52,000 bases of DNA from positions 63,544-115,543 of the forward strand of contig MNCI01004571.1 of the NCBI GenBank assembly GCA_015680685.1, in the 5' to 3' direction. Position numbers and translations under genes: made by a program. The notes under the pieces are model-generated. The model did not search any database. It was not told where the DNA came from and saw nothing but the letters and a program-made list of their open reading frames with translations. Source of the DNA: Gnetum montanum (lineage: Eukaryota > Streptophyta > Gnetopsida > Gnetales > Gnetaceae). The stretch's first letter is position 1. Each line of letters starts with the position of its first letter. Below are positions 1 to 11,080 of the stretch, in pieces.

Positions 1-353
1 CCTAGTGGCAGTCGTGCACGAAGTCCAAGATGTGTACGGTTGATCAAGGAATCGATTGCTCATCGCACTTAGGCTAGATTAGATTCTCTTACCCTTTTCC
101 TCTTAGTGTAGCTTAGTTAATATTCTTTTCCACTGCCATCAGGAGTAGCATAGAATTAGGACACATCATACACCTCATCTAGACTAAACCATATGTGACA
201 TATGCAAAACTAGTCTAGATGGGAAGACAGTGAATTGTGACCTAAGGCTAACTATCTGGATGCCACAACTAGTCCATCTGCGGAGTTCGACCGGATCACG
301 TGTGCGACGCTCATTTCGTATGGTTGAGTGTAGGGGTACCTCGCCACTCATCA
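1..353 (+). repeat. Right end of a plus-strand LTR
   Basis: The stretch ends in CTCATCA at 347-353. Its last 110 bases, read in reverse, match the left end of the LTR at 5707-6564: both share a start TGATGAGTGGCGAGGTACCC and a following CACTCAACCATA. It therefore lies in the opposite orientation to most LTRs in the window. The left end is outside the window, so solo LTR and full element cannot be told apart. It cuts into X1: in X2 the same sequence continues upstream through TTTGGATGCTATG, and here only GATGCTATG remains next to the LTR edge. Confidence 0.75.
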
Positions 354-987
354 GATGCTATGAAAACAAAGAAATAGAGTTTTTTTCAATGCTACAATGC
401 TAAATAACCTGACTTTTCTCATGCATAAAATCTTGACTTTCACCAATGAATGGATTTTTGTTGCCAAGGGTAACTATCAAGCATAGATCAACTACATTGC
501 AATTCTACAAGAACCTTCTAATTATGAGGGAATCCACCATTTTTAGGCTTGGGTATTGTTCAAAGCACAAGGATGAGACCAATTCTTTACTTGCTATGGC
601 TCTTCGCATTTGGTAGAATGAAGAGTTTAGAGTGGATGTATGAGGAAAAGTGGTGTAGATTCCTATGATTTCATGAGCTTTTTTAAAAAAATATAATTAG
701 TTCTCCCTTAAAAAAAGGATCATATAAGCATAGTGACTTCTCAGAATCATAGGATTTAGTAGAAAGGTAGTATGTGAATTCATGTTTTGTCAAAGTTTAG
801 ACTAGCTCACCTTATTAACTATAGTGCCTTCCCTTCTAGACATGACACTTTTTCTAGAAGCCAATATTTCTAAACTTATTGCCAATGTGAACTTTCTAGT
901 AGATCTAGCTCCTTCGTCTACATTGAAATATTAAATTACCTCTACATTTTTGAATCTCAAGCTTGTGAAAATTGAATTGAAACAAGC
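354..987. other. Left flank of X1, no gene seen
   Basis: This matches 17357-18079 and 39364-40090. No open frame is convincing. It probably continues the decayed LINE seen further left in X2 and X3. It carries a 93-bp deletion relative to X2 at the single AGATCT (901-906); X2 has two AGATCT copies, at 17900 and 17993. Confidence 0.5.
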
Positions 988-1934
988 TGATGAGCTATTA
1001 AAGGTACCCCTGCACTCAACCATATGAATCAAAAAGTGTTCACACATGATCCAGTTGAATTTCATAGACTCTATTGTTTTCCAGTGCACTAGTTCTCTAG
1101 GAAGTAAATTGGGCAATGAGAAAGTTCATTATCTTCCCAACTACACTTGTGAAGCTCAAGAGTATGGTTTAAGTGCAATTGAGGCACATGATTTTTATCA
1201 TTTTATATTTTATGGTTTTGGCACTTGAAATAAATAGGATAAAGAATAAAGTGATTTAATGCCTACTTTAATCTAATTTTCTAACTATTGTTTAACTAGT
1301 CCTAACATAAGTATCTAGTTTCACTTGTTGTACACATCCTGAACACATATAATGTTGCTAGGTTACTAAGCGTCAAGCACTGCTAGGATTACCAATTGTC
1401 ATACACATGCTCGAAGTGGTCATACTTATGTGTTTTCTTAATCACTATTTAGCTTATCTCACTTAATTACTTAATTAGCTTAATTATTGAGGAACATTGA
1501 ATAAATAATTGAAAATATTAAATGTATGAATAAAATATTTAAGCTATCTAGAATGCTGCAAGGTTTATCAAAAAGCTTATCTTTCTTGCCACACACACTG
1601 TCGTGCTCAGGTACAACAGTGCTTGAATAAAGATCCATACACTTAATGACTCCTACTACAAGCACTCAGGAAAATATTCCAACTTTCGAATGTAAATCCT
1701 ACAAGAGCTTTGCTACAAGTATGACTTTCCTCCCCTATAAAGATGGCTGTGAACTTGTATTTATAGTTTTTATTATTGGGATAGATTAATGGGGCCTTGT
1801 AGACATAGTAAATGCTACATTAACATGACCCTATCGATGGGGAAACACCACATAAACAAGGTCACGTCCATGGGGGCCCATTGACGAGGCCACATCAATT
1901 AGGACCCGTTGACAGAACACTTTGATGCTCATCA
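988..1934 (-). repeat. Solo LTR of a diverged subfamily (Y) inside X1
   Basis: It starts TGATGAG and ends CTCATCA, with an inner AGGTACCCCTGCACTCAACCA resembling the other LTRs. No primer binding site lies to its left and no coding sequence adjoins it. The flanks are CAAGC and CTAGA, a mutated form of the CTAGC duplication that is perfect in X2 and X3. A TATA-like TATTTATAG sits near the right end, as expected for a U3 read on the minus strand. Confidence 0.8.
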
Positions 1935-2158
1935 CTAGAAATTTAAATTTTTCATTTTGTTGGCTTATTTCCTATGGTTTTTGGTAACTATGCATGATAC
2001 CATATGACTTAAGGACATGAATTTGTAGTTAATATTGTACCATAGGAATTTAAGATAATAATTTGCAACTAATGTGATAGATAAATTATCATGAGGCTAA
2101 TCATTGAAAATTGCAAGGAGTGATTGAAAGAATAGGCTATAAAGTATGCTTTACAAAA
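1935..2158. other. Spacer between solo LTR and 1.8-kb unit
   Basis: AT-rich sequence matching 19027-19246 and 41039-41257. I see no gene or structured element in it. Confidence 0.5.
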
Positions 2159-3744
2159 GCAAATATTAGAGGAAATAGAAAAATTAGTTTGTATAATTCA
2201 CTTATCATTAAAATAAGAAAAGATAAAAGTGAATTTTGAAAAGACTAAGGTACCATATAAAAAATAGAAATCTTTTCATGTAGGAGATCTATAATAGAAA
2301 ATAGGAGCATGGTAATGAAAACACAACATCTAAACAAAAANATGAAATTGCAAACAATGCATATATATACACATATTTATTCTTCCATGCTTCCACCTAT
2401 GAAACTATACCCACCTTTCGTAGAGTTACAAGTATCTTAAATGTATGCAATTAGAAACATGAATTTTCAGTTCTAGGCTCCTACCTATCACATTACATTT
2501 TAACACATAGATTGATTACAACTAATTTTAAATATCATGATCAAGGCACAATCTAGCTAGAGATTACCGATAGAGATAGTAGGCATTTCAAAGGGGGGCT
2601 TGGATTGGATAAATTTTTCAAGTCAAGAGAATGTAGCAAAATGGTATCTAAAGATGTCATTATCAAAGCTTCAGGAACACTAAATGTAGATGAAAGGGAA
2701 ACAAACAAAGAGTGAACCCATACCCAAGGAAAAAGGAAGAAAAAGGTGCACATAATAAGAAGAACATAGAACACAGAATTAGCATGAAGGAATAAAGCTA
2801 TACAAGCGTACTTGAGGAAGAATGTTATACCAAGCATGATCCGAATAAACCATGGATTTCCTAATGCTTGAAATAGGATACGTTGGAAAGTTGTTGAGAG
2901 CAGGGAAGCATACCATCACCATGGGATAAAAATTAGGATCATTTTGCTGTTGCTGCTACTGCTCAAACTATTGTTGTAGATGTAGCTACTGAAACTATTG
3001 CTGAGGTTCATACTGAGGCTGAGGCTGAGGTGGAGGACGATAATAAGAAGGGTAGTACAGAATCACTCCATGACACCAATAACTAGCGAGGAACTACAAA
3101 ACTTGCACTGTATAACCCACATCGACAATGCCCTTACGGCATGAAGGCAGAGGCACTGGCCTGATCATACCCAATAGAATAGGCCTCTGCGAAATGTGGG
3201 CATCTACCATGATTACCAATACCCAGACTTGGCCATCGGCCTCCACCCAAAAGTCAGAAATCATGGCTGGATATGAGCATGTATCCTGCATAGTAGCCAC
3301 ACTTTTCAGAACCTCCATCGGATTCCCCTTTTTTATTCTCAGTCCTCCTAATTTTGACTCTGCTACTTCTGCTCCTCCTCTGATTTTTGCCATCATCATG
3401 TTGTTGTTACTGCTGCTACCCATATTATGGTTTTGTGCTACAACTACCATTGTTATTAAGTTGAAAGGCTTCTACAAGAACAAGATTGAAGTGCTGCTTA
3501 TATAGAGTGAAGATTAGGGTAAAGGTGATTTGCTTTGTGTTTGCCTTGTGGGGTTTGTTATTGCTTTTGTGTGAGAAAATGCATGACATATCAGTTGGGT
3601 TCATGCATCTTCTAATGCACCACATGCCCCATATATTAGTTCATGTTTCATGGATGGGTCATGCTCAGTAAATTTGCTAATGTTCTCTAGAGTTCTTTTG
3701 TTGTGCATTCACGCATGCAAAATTGTGTAATATATCTGCCCACT
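2159..3744 (-). repeat. Single 1.8-kb unit in X1
   Basis: Starts at GCAAATATTAGAGG and ends at CTGCCCACT, the same limits as the array units in X2. It is about 220 bp shorter than the others. The missing piece falls exactly at the N at 2341, so the shortening is probably an assembly join. Orientation follows the TATA box and ORF it carries. Confidence 0.85.
3094..3450 (-). CDS. 118-codon ORF of the 1.8-kb unit, X1 copy (unknown function)
   Basis: I do not recognise this protein. The ATG at 3450 sits in AACAATGG, a strong plant start context. A TATATAAG box lies about 50 bases upstream on the minus strand (near 3500). The product starts MVVVAQNHNMGSSSNNN, has a Met/Asn run, then a basic GLRIKKGNPMEVLKSVATM-like stretch and a core with CSYPA, DFWVEADGQVWVLV and MIRPVPLPS. 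It ends at a TAG that is present in all ten copies. There is no signal peptide or membrane segment. The reading frame is intact here and in units 1, 5, 6 and 8 of X2. It could be a captured host exon, a retroelement accessory ORF or a chance frame kept open by recent amplification. Confidence 0.4.
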   Translation of the reverse strand: MVVVAQNHNMGSSSNNNMMMAKIRGGAEVAESKLGGLRIKKGNPMEVLKSVATMQDTCSYPAMISDFWVEADGQVWVLVIMVDAHISQRPILLGMIRPVPLPSCRKGIVDVGYTVQVL

Positions 3745-5352
3745 AAATTAGATTCCTAATGGTTCTGACAGTTGGATTAGGGTAGAGAGGTGACTTGTGT
3801 CGTGCCTTCATCATCATCCAACATCAGATATTTTCCTACTCTTTGAGGGCATGATAGCAAGGAATCTAATCTCTAAATTACTTTTGAATTGTTACCTTAA
3901 GTTAAGATTCTATTCATGGGTGGGCACATGTTGTAACCCAAAATAATTGTATTATAAGTACACTCCAACTGATCATTTTTTTCTCGTACCTCATTCTTAA
4001 AAAATAATTTAAAATGTAGGTACACCCTAACACCACCATAAAATAATTAACCTTTGTAACTTGTATTATGTAACCTGCTAGTGTTAAAGTGGAGTGCCCT
4101 ATAAGGAATCTCGTTAATAGTGTCATCCTAAGTGTGTTTCCCTAAAATGCTTATCATAAGTGTGTATCACGTAATGGCAACACATCTCCCCCTTGATGTT
4201 ATACGACGAATCGTTGCTCTTGGCTGACTATCTGGTCTAAGTGTAGCATAAGCCCCTTAAATATGGTCAAGGTAAGAGAACTCCATGCTGGCATGCCTAC
4301 GTAGGCCTTCTAGGTTATCTTTTGTGTACCTCATAAGGTTGTGGGTGTTTCTAACACTGCCTTTTATAGGTACGCATTTCCATGAAATGCTTATGTAAAG
4401 CTCTAGCAGGTCATCATGGTGAAGCATGAAGTGTTAAGTAGTTGTAGTGGTTCCTACCCAACTAGGTGACTAAGTCCTACTCTACGTAATGTGAGTTCAA
4501 CGACTAACCTCGTAGGCCTTTGGTGACCTTCCTTACTCTTGTGACCCAAAGTCCTAGTTTCTCTAGTGGTTGTTGGCTTCCATTGAGGTCCTTGCACCCC
4601 AAGCATTTTCGAGGGTATCTGTCAAACCCTCGATAGCAGGCATCTACCCTGCATGTACTTTCAACCCTTGTACCACCCGCTCCTTGGTAGGTTCAAAGAG
4701 CTCTACCTTAGCAGCAGTGTATAGAGTAGCTTCCTGATGGTATAATGAGGTGTACCAAAATAGCTTCCCAAATTTTGTTCTTGAGCAAAAACCCTAGAAT
4801 TCTAGGTCAAGCTACCCTAGGAAGGTGCAAATGGTTTGGTGCTAAGGATAGCAACCAACACCCATAACTTGTCAATGTAAAGCCTCTACCTAAAGGTCAG
4901 AGCCATTAATTTTGTATAGCTTTTTACCTTGGTTTGAAGTGAGGTGTGTTCCTGCCAGTGGTCCCTACATAGCCAGTGACTATTGCTTCTATGGGTATGG
5001 TAGCGGATAGGGCTCTAGCATGCTACTTTTGCCCTTCCTTCTATGGCACAAGCTACAACCTTGACTCTATCAGGGTTGTATGTTGGGTAACCTTCCCTGC
5101 TAGGGTTGTATGCTGGGTAACCTTCCCTGGTATAAGTACATCCCAAGATGTATTGTCCAATTAGAACTTTATAACTTTGCAATGCCCACCAAACTTAGGA
5201 CTTGGAGCTTTCAAATCAAGAGTCTTAATCACTATGCTTTGGATTTGGATGCCCAACTTCCTTGCCTTCAACTTTGAATATCATAGTAGTTTCTGAACTT
5301 TTGTTTTGTTTTTCAAAAAATAAAAAATAAAAAAAAATATAAACAACTAAGT
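3745..5352. other. Right arm of X1, no recognisable gene
   Basis: Matches 36002-37594 and 43041-44624 closely. No conserved domain is visible in six frames. It holds a 30-bp direct duplication at about 5069-5128 (unit GGGTTGTATGCTGGGTAACC plus CTTCCCT). It ends in an A-rich tract at 5316-5340. On the minus strand this would be the leader directly after the primer binding site. Confidence 0.5.
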
Positions 5353-5370
5353 CCCAGGAAAATGGTGCCA
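5353..5370 (-). other. Primer binding site of X1 (tRNA-Asp type)
   Basis: Read on the minus strand it is TGGCACCATTTTCCTGGG, one base from LTR end CTCATCA. The family consensus complementary to plant tRNA-Asp is TGGCGCCGTTGCCGGGG, as known for Athila and relatives. Most differences are consistent with C-to-T or G-to-A decay. Its presence beside a non-gag-pol interior suggests X is or was a reverse-transcribed unit. Confidence 0.6.
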
Positions 5371-5371
5371 A

Positions 5372-5706
5372 TGATGAGTGGTGAGTTGCCCTTATGCTCA
5401 ACCATACGAATATGAGTGTCCATGCATGGTCCAGTTGAATTCCAAGGACTAAGTGCTTATGCGCCTTTGTTGAACAAGGATGGGTTGATCAATCGTTGTC
5501 TTCCCAAGCTTACTTGTATAGCACAATTGTATGGTTAAGTAAACCTGAGGTACATGATTTTTATAGTTTTTATATTTTTATGTCCTAGTGCTACAAAGGG
5601 GGGAGAGATATAACTATGTAACTAATTTTTATTTAACTACTCAACTATTCTTTAACTAGTCCTAACACCAACATTCATTCTCACTTGCCGTACACATCAT
5701 GAACTA
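5372..5706 (-). repeat. Truncated LTR fragment (main subfamily)
   Basis: Begins TGATGAG beside the X1 primer site and matches the first 330 bases of the LTRs at 15599 and 37615. It stops at CACATCATGAACTA, where the next LTR begins. It closely duplicates 6565-6870, including the shared GTTGAACAAGGATGGG. Confidence 0.8.
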
Positions 5707-6564
5707 TGATGAGTGGCGAGGTACCCCTACACTCAACCATATGAATACAAGCGTAACACGCGCAATCCAGTCGAACTCCGTAGACTAAGTGCCTACACGC
5801 CTTATGGAACACTTAAGGTTAATCATTCGTTATCTTCCCAGACTTACTTGTATTTGTCACGGTGTATGGTTAAGTAAGTATGGGGTATGTGATTTTTATG
5901 TCTTTTCTGTTTTATCTCCTATGCTAGTGAGGTGAAGGGTTAAAGAGACCAATGAACTAGCTTTAACTAACTAACTAAGCCTTAATTAATCTAGTGTCAA
6001 CATCTGTTCCCACTTACCATTCACACCCTAAACCAATGCAACCTTGGTTACCAAATGCTAATTGTTGCTGGGATCACCAAGGGTAACGCATGTGCTCGAA
6101 GTGGTCGTACTGAGGCACTTAACTAGGAGAGAAGGGTTGAGAGAGATTTAATAGCTAATAAAGCATTTAAAGGATACACAATAAATAACAATAAATAAAA
6201 TCCTATTTAGCCTATTCCATGCATTACAAGGTTTATCCAAGAAGTTTTCCTTTATTGCCATACACAAACATGTGTTTAGGTATAATATTTGCTCAAATAA
6301 AGATCCGTTCACTTTGGAGCTCCTACTGTGGGCACATGGAAAATATTCTATCTCTGGAGGGATCAAACTGCCAGATTTTTGCTACAGTCTAGGCCTAGAA
6401 TGGGAAACAAGGAAGATCCGCCACTTATTTATAGACTTGGCAGCGCACCATGATATCGCTTATGCGATATCGCAGGGGATGACGCGATATCGCGTACACG
6501 ATATCGCATGGGATGCGATATCGCGTACACGATATCGCATGGGATGCGATATCGCATCCCATCA
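5707..6564 (-). repeat. Complete LTR of a second subfamily, lodged between two halves of another LTR
   Basis: Begins TGATGAGTGGCGAGG and ends CCCATCA. Its left half resembles 1-353 in reverse more than the other LTRs. The TATA box (TATAAAT on the minus strand) is at 6427-6433. The U3 between 6452 and 6553 has seven GATATC palindromes. Flanking pentamers AACTA and CTCAA do not match, so no target duplication is visible. It is probably a solo LTR, but could have arrived by recombination. Confidence 0.75.
6452..6553. promoter_or_regulatory. Array of GATATC palindromes in LTR U3
   Basis: GATATC starts at 6452, 6466, 6486, 6500, 6517, 6531 and 6548. Spacings are 14, 20, 14, 17, 14 and 17 bases. 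A 31-bp unit is duplicated in tandem at 6485-6515 and 6516-6546. On the minus strand the array lies immediately upstream of the TATA box, so it may be an enhancer-like site cluster. Binding by any factor is inference. Confidence 0.5.
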
Positions 6565-7320
6565 CTCAACCATACGAATACGAGCGTCCATGCATGATCC
6601 AGTTGAATTCCAAGGACTAAGTGCTTATGCGCCTTTGTTGAACAAGGATGGGTTGATCAATCAGTCTTCCCAAGCTTAGTTGTATAGCACAATTGTATGG
6701 TTAAGTAAACTAGAGGTACATGATTTTTATAGTTTTTATATTTTTATGTCCTAGTGCTACAAAGGGAGGAGAGATATAACTACATAACTAATTTTGATTT
6801 AACTAAACTATTCTTTAACTAGCCCTAACACCAGCATTCATTCTCACTTGCCGTACACATCTTGAACTAGTGCAACACTATTGGAATTACCAAACACTAA
6901 TCGTTACTAGGTTACCAAGTGTTACACACATGCTTGAAGTGATCGTACTGAGTGTGCTTACTTCGGAGAGTTGTAGGGTGATAGAAAGAAATTTAATTAA
7001 GGAAATTATTAAGTAACAGTAATTAACATTAATTAATCTATTCTGAATGCTACAAGGTTTATCACAAAGTTCATCTTTATTGCCATGCACAAGGTTTGCT
7101 GAAGTATAGAATGCTCGAAGAAAGATCCGTTCACTTTATGACTCCTACTATGGGTACTTAGAAATAATTCTATCTTTGGAAAGGGAAAAAGAGTTTGGGT
7201 AAGGGACTAAGATGAACTATGCAAACCAAGTGCACCTGCCTCTTATTTATAGGCAATGAAGAAGGCTGTGATATCATGTGGAAGGCTTTGGTACTGCATA
7301 CGCAATATCATGACTCATCA
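6565..7320 (-). repeat. 3' LTR of the minus gag-pol element, left end missing
   Basis: Ends GACTCATCA at 7320 and matches 15599-16413. About 20 bases of the left terminus are replaced by the junction with LTR 5707-6564. The TATA box (minus TATAAAT) is at 7245-7251. Its GATATC sites are mostly degraded, for example to CAATATC. Confidence 0.8.
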
Positions 7321-9210
7321 TACCCCCATGATTGAATGAAAACTCATCCTTTAGTTCCTTACAAAATATTGGGAAGGTATGAGATTATTGACTGAATGAG
7401 AACTGACAGTGATATGGAATAATAGACTCAAAGTGCCTAGTGAACGGATTGACAAACATATTACAAAATTGGTGTTCATGCCCTTTATGGTGAATACTGT
7501 ACATAGATGACATTTTAGACCCTCATCTGACAGCTTGAAGAGAGAGTAAAGAAAATGAGGCACGTTGCTGCCAACATCACAATTGCACCTTCCATTATTT
7601 ATCCATAGCTACGCAACCAAACTTGTTCTTGGCGTAAACACTCTAGCTCCAACCCATCCGAAATGCTTCCTCCTATCCCAGTCCATAGTTTGTGTAATCT
7701 CCATATGCACACATAACATAGTCACGAATGAGCAAGGATAAGTAAACCATAATGCAATTGATACCTTGCCTTGATATAAAGTGCATTGGCTAGGTTGTGG
7801 GTTATGGTAGAAATTGGGTTAGAGGTTTATCACAGATAACTACCCAAGGTGTAGGGGTGATACAAGTAGTAGAACGGAAAAATTTGTGATAGGGCCTCCA
7901 TGACTAAGAGCGAACCTTTGGTAGAAATAGGGTGGAAAAGTATAGGGAATAAGAAAAATGAGAAAAATAACAATGGTGATGCCAATAAAATGGATGTCAT
8001 GGATGAGGATGAAATGAGAAATTGCTGATTGCAAAAAATATTCAAGGAGAAGAATTTAACAATTGCATCATAAAGGAATGTTAGTGGGTCCTCCCCAAAG
8101 CAGGATCATGCCCTTTATGCCCTGACAAACCCACAAACCAAAGAGTCCGTAGGCTCTAGGAATGAGATATGGAAATAATGGTTAAAGACTGACCCACAAG
8201 AATTTACCAAAGAATAACAATGCATCAACCAAAATATAGACTAATCATAAAATCGGCAATGAGGTGGAAAATGAGAAGAAAGATGGAGAGTAGAAAATGG
8301 AATAGAATCTCAAGAGCAAGGTTGTGTAAATTCCCTTGTGTATTTTATGGTTAAGGTAACTGAGTAGAACTCATTTCAAATCTAGACTCAAACCAACCAC
8401 ATTCAGTGACCTCACATCACTAAACTTGGCCAATCCATCCCTTTGAAGCAACAAGAATGCTTCCCCAAAGAGTCACCACCATTCCAAGGAGAGCGAGATG
8501 GAGAAGCAGGAAGCAAGAAAGGGCCTTAGTTAGAGGGAACCTTCAAGCATGACTAACATGTCTTTCCAGTGCCATAACCAGTGTTGGTAGTCTAGATTTC
8601 TTTATTATGTCTAAGGAGTGTGCTTTGAATTCTCACTTTTTTAATGGTTTTTCATGTGAGAACCACACCATGTAAAGACTTATTTTTATTCACTCAGCTT
8701 CCTAATTTTTGATCAATGGCAAAAAATCCATGAAAAGCATCCAAGCACCCAAGAGAATAGCCAGCACATGTGTATCAAATTCCCTTGAAGTCACACCATT
8801 TTTATCCATTGAGTCCTTGATTTGAAAAATTCCAAGCCACCAATTCATTAATAAGTTTATTTAGAAAAAGGGACAGTACAGTTCCAAAACCAAGGGAGAC
8901 CATAGAGTTGAACAGAGGAATGGATGGTGTGGACTCATTGCCTATTTTATCAAAAGAACCATATCTTAATGTCAACATTAAGAATCATGGGTAAGAACCA
9001 AACATTAGCAATCAACATTATTATAGTACAATCCACCATCATGAGCACTTATTGTATGACGAGTGAAAGTAAATCAAACAAAGAAATAGGAAAAAATGTG
9101 AACGATGGTGTAAGACAAAAATAAGTAAATTTGAAAAATGTGCAAAACGAAAAGGTGTAAAAAAAAAATGTGTAAAAATAAAAATAAAAAGTGCTAAGGG
9201 CTTAGAATGG
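7321..9210 (-). other. Non-coding tail between integrase and 3' LTR
   Basis: No env-like or other conserved frame is visible on either strand. On the minus strand the part next to integrase is T-rich (9100-9200), like the corresponding plus-strand stretch at 51890-51960. The last bases before the LTR read CATGGGGGTA on the minus strand, a weak polypurine tract candidate. A long tail after pol is common in Tat- and Athila-type elements. Confidence 0.5.
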
Positions 9211-10400
9211 TTAGCATTGGTGGCCATCTCCCCCATGACTAAGTTGGAATGAGTAGATCTGAAATAACAAGAAGGGTTGTCCACCAATAGAGGTAGTATT
9301 GGTACTGGCTGTTCTAAGCTCATGGAAAGGTTTGGTTTGTTGGATGTTGACCAAAAATTTCTTATTCGGGCTCTCAGGTTTGTAAATCATCATGGCCCCT
9401 GAAGGAAAAGTTGCATAAATAATATAAGGTCCTTCCCATAGCATTTGAAATTTAGTGAGTTGTGGCACGTGTTTTGGATTCTAATATAGAACATTATCTC
9501 TTGGTTGATATTTAACTTTATTAATTTATAGGTCATGATGTCATTTATTGAAGGCCTTGTGCAATTCGTTAGATGATAGGGCAGTTAATCGGTTCTCATC
9601 TAGCAAGTTAAGGGTCATTAACCATTCTTTTTGTGCTAGATCAAGGTCAAGGTTGAGATCACAAGCCATACATAGTGCACGAAGCTTAGCTTGAATAGGA
9701 AGTGTTGGTAATTTACTATACACTAAATCATAGGGAGAGTAGCCTATAGGGAGTTTCCATGTGGAGTGGTATGCCCAAAGAGCATTGTTCAATTTGGTGC
9801 TCCAATCTCGTTTATACTTGCTAATAGTTCTTGTTAATATCTTTGTAATTTCCCTATTGGTGACCTTGGATTAACCATTTTCTTGAGGATGGTATGGTAT
9901 AGTCAGTTTGTGTTCAACCCCTAAGCATTGCATTAATTTTTGAAAAGTTGCACTTGTGAAGTGTGTACCATTGTTTGAAATAAATGCACGTGGCATACCA
10001 AACCTATTTACAACTTGTTGTTGAACAAATCATGCAGCTGTAGATGATGTACAATCCTTAATAGTGGCTGCTTCTACCCATTTTGTAAAGTAGTCAACAA
10101 CAACAATGATGTAAGCTTTCCCATTGGACATTGGTGTAATGGGCCCCATAAAATCAATTCCCCATATGTCGAAGGGTTCTAAAGGTTGAATCCATTGTTA
10201 TGGACCCTCCATTCTAGTAGTCATTCCTCCATCATGTTGACAACGCTCATAGGATTGGATGAAATCATGGGCATCCCAAAACAATGTAGGCCAAAAATAT
10301 CCTACAAGTAGGATTTTAAGAGTTGTTCATCTCCCAGCATAATGACCCCCACAAGGACCCTCATGAGTTTCTTGGAGAACTCGTAGTTGATTTATATTGC
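9211..10400 (-). pseudogene. Integrase region, minus element
   Basis: Translation in pieces shows a zinc-finger part near 10370-10230 (CGGHYAGR, then SYERCQ, in which the first Cys is Tyr), the core and a GPY-type end. The first catalytic Asp survives in WGIDFMGPI near 10150. The second is changed (ISNNGTH, Asp to Asn, near 9970). The catalytic Glu region is broken by a stop and a Lys near 9870. A 250-base open piece, 9541-9792, has ALWAYHSTWKLPIGYSPY. 9211-9468 has WEGPYIIYATFPSGAM, the GPY module. There is no chromodomain after it. The enzyme would insert element cDNA, but this copy cannot. Confidence 0.85.
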
Positions 10401-10659
10401 AAACACACCATTCAAACAAGTCATCAGGACATACTTTATAAAGTTACCCATTGATCTCTATAAAATACTTGGCTCGGTGAAGGAACTATTGTTTCTTTTT
10501 AGTGTCTATCTCTTGTGGTGTTTGTTGTGTAAGGAGATAGGTGAGAATACTACTATACTAGTTTATTTCCATGGTCAATTGATTAGTTACTACACCTACA
10601 AAGAGGAGTTCATTAGGGAAGTGATCAGGAATTGGATACTCATCCTCTTTGTTGTCCCA

Positions 10660-11080
10660 TTGTAATCAAGATAAATGATCAGCAACTATGTTCTCGGTGC
10701 CTTTTCGATCAATCATTATAAGATTGAACTCTTGTTAGATTACGAGCCATTGTATGATGTAAGGGCTCACCATTGGCTTATTCATTAAGAACCTTATTGC
10801 ACTATGATCCATATGCATGAATACCTTATAGCCTAAGACAAAATGCATAAATTTTTCTAGTACAAACACTATAACCATTAATTCTTTCTCTATTGTAGTG
10901 TAGTTGAGTTACGCACCAGCAATACCCCTACTTGCATAATGGATGTAATAAGGACATTTTTGGTCATCTAATTATGTAAGTATGGCTACTAAAGCATAGT
11001 TGGATGCATTAGTCATTATGTAGACTAGTTTGGACTAGTCAGGAGCTTGTAGAATAGGTGTTTCTATGAGCTTCTATTTT
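10660..11080 (-). pseudogene. RNase H region, minus element
   Basis: Recognised by TNASNYAL near 11005, where the usual catalytic Asp is Asn, by a DHSAIRFLM stretch near 10790 and by an IDRKGTEN..ADHLS ending near 10680. A stop (TAG) just upstream of TNAS replaces a Trp codon; the plus-strand element has the same stop at the homologous codon. RNase H would remove template RNA during reverse transcription. Confidence 0.8.

Larger units (their letters stand above)
354..5352 (-). mobile_element. X block copy 1 (X1), non-gag-pol retroelement interior or duplicated segment
   Basis: X1 is collinear with 17357-19246 plus 34184-37594 (X2) and with 39364-44624 (X3). It has no gag, protease, reverse transcriptase or integrase motifs. 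In order along the plus strand it holds a LINE-derived or unknown flank, a solo LTR, one 1.8-kb unit and a 1.6-kb right arm. The right edge ends in a sequence matching a reversed primer binding site directly beside LTR TGATGAG. Orientation is given as minus because the primer site and LTR read that way. The left edge was removed by the LTR at 1-353. Whether X is a non-autonomous retrotransposon or a segmental duplicate is unresolved. Confidence 0.65.

Noticed and set aside
6272-6679. 135-codon plus-strand frame spanning two LTRs
   Set aside because: Runs through the palindromic U3 array and the LTR junction; repetitive DNA translated by chance.
7321-9210. env-like gene in the minus element tail, as in some Athila elements
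   Set aside because: No long frame, signal peptide or transmembrane pattern is conserved on the minus strand.
10387-10665. Plus-strand 92-codon frame
   Set aside because: Antisense shadow of the integrase/RNase H region.
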